Of a stretch of 64,000 bases of DNA, positions 32,340-44,574 are shown in pieces (position 1 is the first letter of the stretch; every line of letters starts with the position of its first letter). Under the pieces are notes generated by a model that was not told where the DNA came from, did not search any database, and saw only the letters and a list, made by a program, of their open reading frames with translations. A program made the position numbers and the translations under genes. This DNA is from Gigaspora margarita. Lineage: Eukaryota; Glomeromycota; Glomeromycetes; Diversisporales; Gigasporaceae. The stretch lies in contig WTPW01000018.1 of assembly GCA_009809945.1 (NCBI GenBank), positions 432,924-496,923 on the forward strand, written 5' to 3'.

Positions 32340-32580
32340 ATTTTAAGAAAAGTCTTAAAATTGTTTTGCATTTTATGCAAAATTTTGTGCTGAACAAGTT
32401 TACTTAGTTGAATTAGAAGATTATCTTAATAAATTTTAAAAAAAAACAAGTAGAAAAAATAAAAAATACTAAAGTTTATTAAGATAACCTTTTTACTTCC
32501 ACTAAATAAACTTGTTTAGCATAAAATTTTGCATATAAATACCAAAAAAATTAAGATATTCCTATGAACCTTATTTAACC
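32340..32580. mobile_element. Foldback MITE with GCTGAACAAGTTTACTTAGT arms
   Basis: The left arm GCAAAATTTTGTGCTGAACA and the right arm TGTTTAGCATAAAATTTTGC are inverted. The pairing continues inward through TTATCTTAATAAA. The same inner end, GCTGAACAAGTTTACTTAGT, starts the palindrome at the window end. Confidence 0.75.
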
Positions 32581-33988
32581 CTAATCTAAAAGTTCTAACA
32601 ATAATTTGTTTATATTTTTAAAAATAATAATTTGCAAAATTAACTAGCCAAATTAGGGTGCAATATATAAGTACATCACAGATGCAAGATATAAATTTAT
32701 TCTATAATTAATATGCTAATAGATATAAAGTTTAAGCATATATGCATTATATATACAGGTGCATTATTTTGATCATATTATCTATTAGAGCCAAAAAAAA
32801 AATCCAAGAGAATAATTAACTATTATTTCTCTTGAACAAAGAATTTCACAGATAATAACTAACTAATTATTTTCAAGTTCTTAATATATTTTTATGCTAT
32901 TTTCTTTGTAAGCTTATTTTTAGCTTTCAGATTTAACTAATTCAAAATAATTATAATTATATACCTTTTTTTTCTTTTTAAGCTATTTAAGTTACTAAAT
33001 ATTGCTTGTTAAAAAAAAGGTAAAAAGTAAAAGAAGACTTATGATTTTAGCAAAAATTTACTTAATAAACTATGTAACTGCAATTTGAAAAAATATTATA
33101 AAAATATATTAAGAAAGGAATAAATCTGTTATTATTTACTTAAATGGACAATAATATATATTCATTATATATTTATAAATAGTTTTAATAAAAAATAAAA
33201 AAATTTTTTATTGACATATTGGACATGGACATACAGTATGTCCAAGTATATGTCCAATGTTCAGTCCAGTCCAATAGTGCTAAAATTAGATGGCTGGGTG
33301 TAATGCAAAAGAGAACTCAAAAAAAAAAAAAAACCATCCAAGAAATTGTTTATAACTCAACGTTTTATCTACGAGAACTTCCTTCTACTTACAACAGAAA
33401 GATTTCCTTGCAAAATTTTGGCAATTGTAGTGTGTCTTTTAATTAATCTAATAGTGTAAAACGACTCTAACGGCAAAATCTTTTAGGTTGACGATTCTAA
33501 GACCCTATATAAAGTCATTGTCTCATTGAACCAAATTACTATTATTATCAGGCATATTATAAAATCTATCTAATTATTGAAATTTATTATGAACATAAAA
33601 TATATCATATAACAATCTCTAATAAATATGGTTATATATGATTAAATTTGGTAATACCAGGGAAAAAATGTATTTAAAATTTAAAGACGGTTTGTTATGG
33701 CAGTTTATTTGTAATATAATGATCAAAAGCTTATACGTGAATTATTATCATTATAAGAAATATGTTAGCTGATTTTAAAAAAAAATCGAACAGCTAAACC
33801 GAAATCACTTTAGCAAAATTTTCATTAATGGCCAGGATCACTGCATGGAAGTTGTGTTAGCATCAGAGCTACTAACTTGATTATCCTTTTTCGATTTATT
33901 TATTTTCAAGCTTGATCGCCTAGAATTAATTAAACCTGGGCATTCTTAATCGATTGATTATTTAATATTGTATTTGGAAGACTGTGCA
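32581..33988. other. AT-rich spacer
   Basis: No gene is recognised. A dispersed-repeat fragment at 33330-33500 (TTCCTTGCAAAATTTTG, ACGATTCTAAGACCC) has relatives at 42280-42480 and 52790-52830. Confidence 0.5.
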
Positions 33989-34079
33989 GATGAATGAGCA
34001 ATTAAAGAGGCACAAAGTTCTAGAATAAGATAAATTTTAAGGCCAGATATGTTAATAAGGGTGGTTATTGAGCAAAACA

Positions 34080-34345
34080 ACAAGATGAGCTCGATTGATT
34101 CATACACATCAGTAGCGTTTACCCGACACGATTCATTTTTATCGTAACCAGCCCATTTTACTTGTATAGAACATGTCCCTGCATGAAAAGGAAAAAAAAA
34201 CACGTAAAGGAGTAAAGAAAAGATAAAAATTAATGGAAAAACAATTAAAACAAAATCCTACAACTGTTGATAGCTATTTTTTCAACTATATAAATTCTTC
34301 CTCATTATAATCCTGTAATCATTCTTTTTCACATCATGGGACCAT
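34080..34345 (-). pseudogene. Chromodomain-like gene relic, copy 2
   Basis: GTCSIQVKWAGYDKNESCRV and NATDVYESIELIL match copy 1. Here the CAG acceptor before GGACATG is present, but the conserved Trp is Arg and the upstream exon (NEEEFI, then a stop) is broken. The two copies decayed differently. Confidence 0.4.
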
Positions 34346-34823
34346 TTCTTTTAATCTTTTTGAAACCTCTCTCATTTGTTTGGTACACGCCATAGCAGAA
34401 ACAGAATTGAATTTTGTCTTTTTACTTGTTCATAGTGAGAAAGAAAAAGAGGTGCATTCGATTCTGAAATCACCATGAATATATTAAATACGTAATAAAA
34501 TAATAATGCGTATGACCAATTACATGGCAATCTAGTTTATAAATGTAATACATAATATCAACGATCGATTAATCAGAAATTAAAGTCATTTATGACTTAC
34601 TGACTCCAGTAACAATCGAATTTATTATCATTTATATGAAGCATGATTAGAGCGACGACATTATTGGGTAAAGACAAAATCTTAGTTTAGTTTTATTGGC
34701 CAATATTATATGGAATGAGCCTCTATCGTAAATTGATATTAGATAATAAATGTCATTGTCCTTATTATTTAGTCATTAATTAAAGAATGATGCCTTCTTG
34801 AAATAAGGTACACTTTGAACTCT

Positions 34824-34829
34824 TTTATT
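34824..34829 (-). terminator. AATAAA poly(A) signal, amidohydrolase copy 2
   Basis: Conserved with the signal after copy 1, about 90 bases beyond the stop codon. Confidence 0.5.
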
Positions 34830-34914
34830 GTACTGTAAAAAAAAAAATAAATATATACAATGAATAAGTATTACATCACATAATTTAATAACCATTAAAT
34901 ATCTACATATCTTA

Positions 34915-37900
34915 CTAATCCTGTTGAGGATCGATAAGAATTTCATTTTTACCACCTCCGGCAATAACTTTTACTCTTGTACTCATATCAAAAGGATTCC
35001 CATCATATGCTACAAAATTTGCAATGTTGCCTTTCATTAACTTTCTATCTCTCCTATCTAAACCAAGGATTTCTTCCAAGTTCCATGAAATAAACCCAAG
35101 CGAATCTTTTTCGGAAATTATCCCTTTAGAATTTATTGCTGCCCAGCCAGCATCCCAAATTAAATTCCTTTCATAACCAGAAATTTGTACACCTATTCCT
35201 ACCATCACTTTATTCGCGTAAAGTATACCAATTCCAGTTGTATTAGTAATAAGTGCACCTGTTAACGCATGTCGAATGTTCCACCACTTTGGAAGAGGTC
35301 TGGGTGGGATAAGTATTACTGATATTTTATACTTAGCCAATTCAGCGGCATGCATATGTGCTTCAGTACCACCCAATATCACAAGATTTAAATTTCCACC
35401 ATTTTTTCTAACTTGAATTTTCAACCGAATCAAGGAAGCAATTTCATCTTTGTTGTGAGTTTGTACTATAAAAGGGATTTGTCCACGTGCAGCACAACCA
35501 AAGATATTATCTTGCCATAGATTCTTTATCAAAGTTTTTCTAATCAAAGCAATCTGACCCGATACTGTCGGTATGGTGCCTATTAATTAAAAAGGATCTC
35601 ATAAGTAAATGAAGTAAATAATAAAGTTTAATATATATGTATATATAATAAATAAATAAATTTATAATTACTGTATTTGAATTCAGCTCCTACATTAGCA
35701 TGAAGTGCTACGTGTTCCTTAACAATCGGTTCAGGATAATCTAGAACTTATTAAAAAAATATGTTGAGCACTTGATAACAATTGTCAAGACAATATTTCT
35801 AAAATATTATACCAGAACTAGCACCGGTTTCAAATGCCATAGAAACGCCAACAAAAACGCCTTGAAACGAGAGAGGTGCAGTGACAGCAGTAAATACTCC
35901 ACCCTTATACGCAGCCTCTAAATGTTTACCTCCCAATTTCAATCCATCAATCGCATAAATAAGTCCTTCAGCATTGTTAGGATTGGATACAGGAGTCACA
36001 AAACCATCTGTTGTGGAAGATTCTTTAATGATCTCTGATAATCCTAGAGATGGCGCAACAGCAACGAATCCCTTAAATTTAAATGGGTTTAAGATTTATA
36101 ATTAGAACATCAAAATCAGCTAAATATAAATTAAAAAAAAAAAAAAAACTTACGGGTAATATATATCCACCATTTAAATCTATTACTTCATATGATGAAA
36201 TTTGATCTGGTTCTGTATAATTAATACCAATACATTCAACAATGCCATCTTTAACTATTACACTAATATCTCCTTGTGTTGATGAAGTGTTGTCAATTAT
36301 ATTGTTCTTATCAACATAAATCTTGCCAATATTTTTTAACACAAGTGAGGAAGTTAATCGCGATTTAATAGGCTTCCGTGTAAAATTTGACTTTGGTATA
36401 GATGTATTTATATTATTTGATGGAATTTGTTTTGATATTTCATTTTCAAGTATACTTGATGAAGTGTTGAATTGAGGAATTCCATCGATATAAACTTCTA
36501 ATGGTGTTGCACCTAAAGTAAGTGGATGAGAATCCCAAACCTAATAATATAATATTAAGATAATCATAATAAACATACATGTTTATAAACTCAATCCACA
36601 TTTACATATCCATTTATCATTACCACAACATCAGCATCATATCCCTTTGAAATTTTACCGATGCGATGATCTAAACCAAGTGCTTTTGCGGGCACTGATG
36701 TAACGGCTGCAAGGGAAAGATGTTCATCAAGACCATAATAATTTGCCTTGGAAGCTTCATACATCAAAGTTTGCTATAATTAAAAGTATAATAATTTAGT
36801 AATTTATTTTGTTTTATGATTTCAAGAAATAATAATAATAAAAATAATTTACCGCATTTGTTACGGGATGGTCAGATTTTAGAGCTACAGGAATATGTGC
36901 ATCTGCTAAAATTTTCGGAGACTTTGTACTAGCTTGAAATGCTTCCTTCTTGTAACCCCAATAATCAGAAAATGTTGCAATTGTAATATTATTTTTTACA
37001 CGATTTTTAATAATTTCAGTAATACGATAGGCATCTAACGCATGATGAAAAGCTGTAATATTAAAATTAAATTCTAAAGAATGTCGAATCATTGCTTCTA
37101 TATCATGAGTCTACATAAGAATATTATATATTAGAAATTTTTTAAACTCGGTAGTAAATTTTTGCGCTAATCACAAACCTCATAACAGTGGACATTCAAC
37201 TTCGCATCGCCTCTTAATAATGCCACCAAACTTTCGAGTTGTAATTCTTCCGGAAAATACGAATTCAATTGCTCTTCGCTACTTAATGTTTCTGCAGCTT
37301 CACACCAATCATCTTGTTTCTGTTTCAACTCCTGTGCCTCAGCAAATAATTTACGGAAGAGCCATGCTTCTCCCATCCGTGTGGAAGGAATTCGTCCAAT
37401 AGGACCATAGTTCCTCTTTATTTAGCAAGAAATTAATTCAATATGCGAATTTTTAAATATTGTGGCGTAAATAAATGTAAGTAAGTACCTTTGGATTTTC
37501 ACCACAAGCCATTTTTAACCAACGCCAAGCTCTCTCTTTTTCAGGATCAATGTTTGCGTTAATTCCCATATCATCCACTGACAAGGTATCAACAGGTCGC
37601 ATTTTGATAGCGAAACCTTCACCACCCATTAAATTAGAGCTACCAGGCAAAACTATATCATACATAGAACACTAATTAGACATGAACATTATGATCCCAT
37701 AAACTAATTCAAAATTTCTACATTGTCCTAGCTAATGGTTGCTCACATAGAAAGGGTGAAAAGGTGCACTTATCACCAAATAATAACAAATGCAAATGTT
37801 GTACGTGTCATATCATTTAAATATCTAGGTAAATGATTATCCTTACCCAACGAAGTTGTAATGCCACCGGATGCAATAATCCTAATTGCTGAGATGATAT

Positions 37901-38728
37901 ACCAATACATGAAATTATGTGAATTTATAAGTTGTAATCGGTTAATTCAATTCATTCATTCTACTTTACTAACCTAGATCACTTGGATTGATGGCGTCCT
38001 GAGCGCGAAGCTAAAATGGAAAGATCTTATTAGAGTGTTTATTTAGATACCGACAATTAAAATGATTGAATTCTAACGTAAGATCTGATCGGATTTGTTA
38101 TTTCGTTCGAGTCGTAACTAGCGATAAAAGATGGCATAGAACCGACACCGACATGGCTAGAAATTATTTCTGGTTATAAACGAGTCAAAAGATCATTAAA
38201 ATAATAATAAACAAATATGTTATTTTTTTGTTACCTATGCATATCTACAAGTCCCGGTGTAATATATTTTTTTTTAACATCGATTATAACAGCATCCTCC
38301 TCATCAATAAGATTCGTTCCAAAATCATGGATTAACCCATTTTTTAAAACGATATCACCTAAAATAAATTCTCCTTTTTCATTTAAGATCTTTCCATTTT
38401 TTAAAATGATAGTTTTTGTTCCTGGAACGAATCTAGGATTACTTGTTCGTATGAATTTATTATCGGGTTTGGCACGTTTTATCACATTACATTTATTAAC
38501 ACCATCTATATATGATTCTTTAGATATTCCAACAGAATGTTGAACAAATTTATATTTATAGGGAGTCGAGTGAATATCATATAGCATAAATAAAGTAGTA
38601 AATAACCCGCAAAGTAAAATGGTTAGAAAAAGTTTTTTTGATCTCAAAACGTGAAATGATGATATGGACGGATTAAAATTTCCAGTATATCCATTTATTT
38701 GGATATAATCTTTAAGATTTTCCGGCAT
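34915..38728 (-). CDS. Type II membrane amidohydrolase, tandem-module protein (copy 2)
   Basis: The twelve exons are 38728-38235, 38156-38078, 38010-37974, 37888-37847, 37652-37489, 37415-37179, 37110-36853, 36773-36624, 36540-36154, 36071-35813, 35746-35672 and 35579-34915. Every exon has exactly the length of its copy-1 counterpart, again giving 948 codons without stops. Metal-site positions are kept: MHSHVG, VHCYE, FHHALDAYR and SDHPV. Differences concentrate in the N-terminal region (e.g. GVGSMPSFIAS against GVLSMPFFIAN) and the C-terminal module (12 of 210 residues in the last exon), whereas exons 6-8 are almost unchanged. Intron 11 is about 90 bp and carries the single CTCATAAG that was duplicated by the hAT insertion in copy 1. 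The even distribution of open frames suggests both genes are under selection; substrate unknown. Confidence 0.87.
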
Positions 38729-38831
38729 TTTTTTTTTTGATGATAAAGTTTTTCGGCGGGCTGCGAAATTTTATAAAGATCAAAGATTACACAATAATAT
38801 GCGTACAACATTTCAATTTTCCCAAATTTCG

Positions 38832-39300
38832 TTAGCATCTCTACATAAAAGTAAACCGATAATATAGCTTATTAAGGGTGGTGGCTTGATTGTATATAAC
38901 CTTATTTATATACTAAAAGGGACCGTCTAAATACTTACAGTGAGGCGGAAAATTATAACAATTTTTTAGTAATTATTTGTTACTATAAAAATTTTTATAA
39001 GAATATTAAATTATATAAAAATTGTATAAATATTCCATAAAATAAAAACAAACTGCTTGAAAAAATTATGATTTATATAACAAGCTCGTTAAGAAAAATT
39101 AGTATTTATACTTAATAAAACGTAAAATAACAAAAAAAAAAAAAAAAAACTTTAAAAAGACAAAAAAATTTTTTTATTTAAATTATTTAAATTTTTTTTA
39201 ATAATTCTTTTTAAAAATGCTTTTAAAATATAAGTTTAAATTTTTAAAATTTTTGAATTTTTATAAAGATTTTTTGGTATGTTAATATATATTCTATATA
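38832..39300. other. AT-rich spacer
   Basis: Nothing gene-like is seen; an A-run lies at 39134-39150. Confidence 0.5.
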
Positions 39301-39469
39301 CAGCACACTGGCTGTAATCACACTCTTGGGCCAAAAAAAAAGGGATTATAATAAGATTGTGCTTATAGAAAGGTTAAATTAATATAGTTTTAATAAATTG
39401 GGACCTAATAAAATATAATTGTTAAAAAATTATGATTATAGCTAGTGTGGTTATGGCCAGGTGTGACTG
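39301..39469. mobile_element. Tc1/mariner-type MITE bounded by TA
   Basis: The ends CAGCACACTGGCTGTAATCA and (inverted) CAGTCACACCTGGCCATAAC are imperfect inverted repeats directly flanked by TA on both sides (39299-39300 and 39470-39471). Confidence 0.7.
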
Positions 39470-39549
39470 TATAATTTACATAGTAACTTATATTAAAAAA
39501 AAAATTAATAAAATTTTTATATAAATTTAATTTTTATAAATAAAAAAAT

Positions 39550-39768
39550 TTAAGGCCATATAAAGTTAATTTTTTGGTTCTCATAACATGAGACAAAAAA
39601 AATGACCCGCCCGCCCGGAAATTTTATATAAGCTTAAAAGTTTTTTAAAAAATTTTTTTGAAATCCCACCCGACTATTAAAACATATAAAAAATTTTTTT
39701 CAAAAAATTTCCAAAATATGACCCGGCCGGGTTATGAGAACCAAAAAATTAACTTTATATGGCCTAAA
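39550..39768. mobile_element. About 220-bp MITE with 36-bp inverted ends
   Basis: AAGGCCATATAAAGTTAATT and TTTTTTGGTTCTCATAAC at the left are exactly inverted at 39731-39766. Inside are GACCCGCCCG and GACCCGGCCGGG. Diverged relatives occur at 49933-49990 and in the tandem pair at 52398-52742. Confidence 0.85.
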
Positions 39769-40262
39769 ATTGAATCTAAAATTTAATTAAATTTTACTAG
39801 TAATTTTTTAGGTCTTAAATTTAGGCTTACCGTATAAAAAGCGCGAAATAACGGGCATGGGCGTTATTTTGAAATCCGGGCACCTCAAAATAGCATATAG
39901 TGTCTCGAATTAGCGCCCATGCGCGTCCCGAATTAACGCGCACCCGATATAACCTGTAATTGATTAGTGCGACAATTCAACTGCATCATTGACCTGGGCC
40001 ATAAAACTTAGTATTTACAGCTGTTCTTATCTATATAGTAAAAAATTTACCGAATGGTTATTTGCCGCTTCGATAAGTTTTTGATTTTGGTAATGAGCGA
40101 TTACGCAATTTAATATGAGTGATAAGGTTAAATAAAATTCGAACCAATCATTTATGTGAAATTGGATGATTATTAATAATAAAAGTGACTATTTGATCAG
40201 AAATTATAAGCCCGATTATGAATTTCTTATGAATCGCTTATGAATTTTTGTATGCATATGTT

Positions 40263-40510
40263 TGGGGGAGGTCAATAGAAAACAGGCAAATATTTTCTAA
40301 GTAAAAGTTTTTTAAACTTTAGATCAAAATATCTTAACAATTATCAAACCAAATCTAATAAAACTTTTTTATTCTAAATCTATATAGTTATAAAATTAAA
40401 ATAAAAAAATTTTTATTAAATTTTTTTGATAATTGCTAAGATATTTCAATTTAAATTTTTAAAAAAAGTTAATAAAAACAATTTGCCTGTTTTCTATTGA
40501 CTTCACCCCA
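40263..40510. mobile_element. Foldback MITE, GTCAATAGAAAACAGGC family
   Basis: TGGGGGAGGTCAATAGAAAA and the inverse TTTTCTATTGACTTCACCCC mark the ends. The centre is A/T-rich and self-complementary (TAATAAAACTTTTTTATT against AATAAAAAAATTTTTATTAA). A relative lies at 54714-54968. Confidence 0.8.
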
Positions 40511-40511
40511 T

Positions 40512-40689
40512 GTTGTGCCCCAAATGCAAATTGGCCCTGTTGTCAATCTGGCCAAATTAAAAATTAATTTAGCCCGGATGTTAGGGTTAGGTTAGGGTTA
40601 GATTAGGCCAGTTTTTTATTTTGGCTGTAAATATTGACATCTGGGCTGTCCCAATTGACAATTGGGCCGATTTGCATTTGGGGCACAAC
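40512..40689. mobile_element. 178-bp MITE with TTGTGCCCCAAATGCAAAT ends
   Basis: The left end TTGTGCCCCAAATGCAAATT is inverted at 40670-40689. The interior has GGTTAGGGTTAGATTAGG near 40594, a telomere-like run. Confidence 0.8.
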
Positions 40690-41098
40690 ACATATAACCT
40701 AGTTGCTTATAAATGTCTGTACGTATGCACCTGATTACTTATAAATTTTAGTACATTTATACCTGGTTATGCACCTGATTACTTATACGCTTATATGATT
40801 TGATCACTTTGTTACCATTATAATTTTTAAATATATATTTATATAATATATTTTTAGGTCTCACGGTGCATGCGCGTTATTTTAAAATATTTGGCTCTGA
40901 AAATCAGTTCTTATTTCGAAATAACGCACATGCGTGTACTCAAAATAACGCGCAGGTCAATCAATTAACGCGCAGGGGAGCGTTATTTCGGGCTTATACG
41001 GTAATTTTTTTTTTAATTTTTTAAAAATTTAAATTTAATTTTTTAGCAATTTTTTATTTTTTCTTTTTAATTATATTTTAAATTAAATATGAAAATTA

Positions 41099-41353
41099 CT
41101 ACTTATTGCCAGTGGTGATCTTCACCAGTGATTACTGTAACAAAAATTAATAAAACAGTTTTTTTTGTGGAAATAAAATTAAAATTTGATTGATATTAGG
41201 GTTAGATAAGGACTGGGATGGGGCAGGGCATAGTTTATACCAAAATTTTACGAGAAATTTTTTTTGTTAGAGCCTCAAAGGTGGTTTCATAGACAAAATT
41301 TAAAGATACAAAATATACATTGGTGATGATCACCACTGGCGATAAATAGCAAA
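41099..41353. mobile_element. 255-bp MITE with CCAGTGGTGAT palindromic ends
   Basis: Left TTATTGCCAGTGGTGATCTT and right ATGATCACCACTGGCGATAA are inverted. Each end is itself partly palindromic (CCAGTGGTGATCTTCACCAG). Confidence 0.75.
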
Positions 41354-41578
41354 CTTCTTTAAATATACAATTTTTAATTTTTTTAAAAAAATTTTTTATT
41401 TTTGGCTAGTGATTGTCATCATTTTCCGCTACCTGTCTATACTGATCTGTTCTACCATACCTTAAAGATAAACTAATAGGGTGTAAAATACCCGTATCCG
41501 TACGTACGTGATCTGCTGTAACAGATAATCACATCACGTGAATTTATGCAATTAAAGTTATTTGTTTACTTACCCAAC

Positions 41579-41741
41579 CAGTGTTATAAATTCAAAAAAT
41601 TTTTATTCGCGCAAACGCAAAAAAAAAAACGCACAAAAAAAAATTTTATACGCGCGTTATATATACGGGGAGCCCCGATATACGCGCAAATTTAAATCTA
41701 TGTGCGCTGCGCCTATTGCGCGAATCCAATTTACATCACTG
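41579..41741. mobile_element. 163-bp hAT-type MITE, TSD TACCCAAC
   Basis: Ends CAGTGTTATAAATTC and inverse AATTTACATCACTG; exact TACCCAAC copies at 41571-41578 and 41742-41749. Inside are CGCGCAA/GCGCGAA words. Confidence 0.9.
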
Positions 41742-41749
41742 TACCCAAC

Positions 41750-42820
41750 CCTAACACTAACTTAGGCTGAATGATTAATCGCGTGATGTGATGACCACGA
41801 ATATATCACTAAGGGTACTTGATCTTCCCGACAAAAACTACAAAGAAGCACATAAAGCAATAACCACAAAAATAAGACAAAAGCACCACAGTGATGACCA
41901 AGAACACTGCAGAATGATAAAGTTGATTTTTGTTTTGCATTATCCGCCGACCCATTTTTCGATTTTTGGCATATATTTTTTCCCACTATTATCATTCGGT
42001 ATCACTCGATGGAGGCCTTAATTTCCCTTAATTTCCGATAGGATGACGGGAAAATATGACAGCCGACTCAATTTTTTTGATTCCTTGTACACAATGAAAA
42101 TTAACTTTGCGTAGCCTTAGATATGAACACATTGACCAGAATTAAGGTTAGAGTTAAGGTTAGGGCTTATAAACTGGGGTAAAATCACCACCAAAAAAAA
42201 TTTCACGGCCAATCAAATTTCAAGATCAGGTGTAACGTAGCACGATCAGAAAAATTCAAAACAAACGTTCGCTTTGTCAAAAATCGCCTATAACTCAAAA
42301 TCTAGTCTATGAAAGGACCTTCTGCGCATTAGTTAAAAAATTTCCTTGCAAATTTTGATATATATAGTACCTTCTAACTCTAGCCTAATAGCAATACCCT
42401 AACCCTAAACAAACAAACAAAATTTATTTCGAAGTAGGTTTGAAATTTTTTTAGGTGGCGATTCTACCCTTGTGGGGCAAATAGTAATGGCCTGATTTAA
42501 CACATGAATGCTGTGTCCGTAACAATCGCCATTTTTTTATATTAGAAATCACATGAAATTCAATGAATATTTGTGAATCTTTCATGAATATTCACATAAA
42601 ATTTGAATATTCATTCAATATTATTCGAGGATATCAAAAATCTGCAAATATTCATTGAATAGCCGTGACGAATATTCAACGGATCCAAGCTCTACTCATC
42701 TAATCGATTTTCAAACTCTCTTGGAGCATGAGGAGCTTAAATATAATAATAAAAACATGTGACCGCAACCATTTGGTTTGTGCTCAAACAGTGCTAGGAA
42801 ACATCCCTAATCAAACCCCG
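41750..42820. other. Spacer with dispersed-repeat fragment
   Basis: At 42140-42480 a fragment with GCCTATAACTCAAAATCTAG and TTCCTTGCAAATTTTG is related to 16090-16290 and 33330-33500. GAATATTCA words cluster at 42560-42680. CCCTAACCCTAAAC occurs near 42396. No gene is recognised. Confidence 0.5.
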
Positions 42821-42824
42821 CACA

Positions 42825-42985
42825 TGATTCTTTTTAACGCTAATCAAAGCCTCCCTGTGCGTAATTTTCTTTAACACTAGTCAAGTCCCCCTTCACGTAA
42901 TTATCTTCAACGCTAATTAAAACCCGCATTTGTTTTTTATGATAATAAAAATCTAAATCAAAACCCCCTGCACGAAATTAAAATA
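42825..42985. repeat. Degenerate tandem repeat, about 48 bp, four units
   Basis: Units look like CTAATCAAACCCCGCACATG then ATTCTTTTTAACG. Successive copies begin near 42808, 42839, 42880 and 42912-42960, with CCCCC-like centres and CTTTAACGCTAAT joints. Confidence 0.6.
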
Positions 42986-43435
42986 ACTTGTTTACGTATT
43001 ACAGTAAAATTTACGTAAAATCATGTTTGTCGAACCTTAATTAAATATATGAAATAAACTTTTATATTGAAAAAAACCCAAAAATTCAAAGGTTTGCAAT
43101 TATTTTAAAAATAATTCAAATAATTCCACATAACTTATAATTGTTTTGAAATATATAATCTTTCATTTATAACTTTACATCCAGGCTAGTTTTGTTGTAA
43201 CCAAAATTTAAAGAGTACTAACCGATCGGTTGTAGCTAGATTTTAATTTGAAAGGCATGTCACGTATCGAAATCAGCATAAATAAATGGTCGACTTATTG
43301 TTGATTTGATTTGTAAAAAAAGTAATCGGCTGAAAGTTGGGTAATCGGTTAGACTCAAGTTATAATATGCAATTTTTTAAATTTAGAGTACTTTCTAGTA
43401 TTGTAGTAACGTGCACATCAATTGACTGTCTAATA

Positions 43436-44301
43436 CAGTCGTCCCTCATTAATATCAGCCAAGGATGGTATCATTTCCAATTTTTCAAATGATCTCAAAA
43501 GACCTCAGAATGACAGTCATTTAGGTCATTCAAAATTTTGAGTCATTTGGAAGTGACTCATAACCAAATGACTACGGACGGTCATTTCCAAATAGCTAGA
43601 GTCATTTGGTCATTAGGCCATTTCGTATAGAGTTGACATCATACCAATTATTAATTATTACGCAATTGTAATTTGAATATGATTTTCATTACTTTGCACT
43701 CGGTAAACTATTATTGTAAACTATTATTCATGAACTTCTTTTTTATTAAATAAAGAAAAAAAATAAAAAAATAAAAAAAAATAAAAAAATAAATACATTG
43801 TCTTTTGTCTAGTGTTTTTTTTTTTAAATCGCTTCATAACTGATCTTGTGATCAGATTGAATAGTCGTTTTACAACATGTATGGTAAATGGCCCGTTATT
43901 TGGCCAAAATACAAATGGCATTCATTCATCAAGTAATGACCGGCCATTTGGATAATTTTTATTGAATCTTAACGAAGTTTGTCATTTTATGAAGAACAAA
44001 TCAATTTTGATTGGCTAAAAAGGTATTATATATTCAATTTACTAGAGTAAATTGCCTTCTTAAACCATTTGACTGTGAAATAAACAATGACTGGTTATTT
44101 GACATTTGAATTATTTGGTTCGTTTAAAATCATTTACCATCCATATATCAACCCCCGTTAATTTCAACCTAGACTATAAATGAATTTCTATATCAAAAAT
44201 TCCCTCATATATACCAACCTTAATATGTTCCCTCATTAATATAACTATCAACATGAATATAAAAACGATCCAAATGGGTTGACATTAATGAAGTACGACT
44301 G
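43436..44301. mobile_element. Pogo/mariner-type element with nested TIR element
   Basis: CAGTCGTCCCTCATTAATAT and its imperfect inverse ATTAATGAAGTACGACTG are flanked by TA on both sides (43434-43435, 44302-44303). Inside, GGATGGTATCATTTCCAATT (from 43464) and its inverse ATTTACCATCC (to about 44147) delimit a second element with ATGACC/GGTCAT words like the 16.3-kb element. No transposase is recognised. Confidence 0.75.
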
Positions 44302-44574
44302 TATCTAACAAAGAATCATAATTTAAGGGATCTTTGTTTAGATTTTATCAGTTTTGATGACCAAAAAAAATAGTCCAATAAACAAAATTAGCCCAGATGT
44401 TAATTAATTTGATCTAAAAACTCAAATGTCATACAATGTAAAAAGATCTTTATATAAATTATTAATGTAAACATTTAAGTTTCACCTTTTTTTAACTTAT
44501 GAAGTCCCATCACTAATTTGATCTATTAAATTCCAGAATCTCAAAGTTACTTAACCTTCGACTCATTTCGGTTG

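Larger units (their letters stand above)
33989..38831. repeat. Large duplicated segment, copy 2
   Basis: Direct copy of 17547-24275 without the hAT element. Homology starts near AGATGAATGAGCAATTAAAG and ends near CAAATTTCGTTA. Confidence 0.9.
39830..41001. mobile_element. 1.17-kb TIR element with CGTATAA ends, host to other MITEs
   Basis: CCGTATAAAAAGCGCGAAAT at the left is inverted as CGAAATAACG and CTTATACGG at the right, flanked by TA. Subterminal GCATGGGCGTTATTTTG and ACGCGCA words repeat in both orientations. Two further MITEs (40263-40510 and 40512-40689) lie inside. Confidence 0.75.

Noticed and set aside
41762..42021. Overlapping short frames on both strands
   Set aside because: No family motif, no conserved splice context, and located between repeat fragments.
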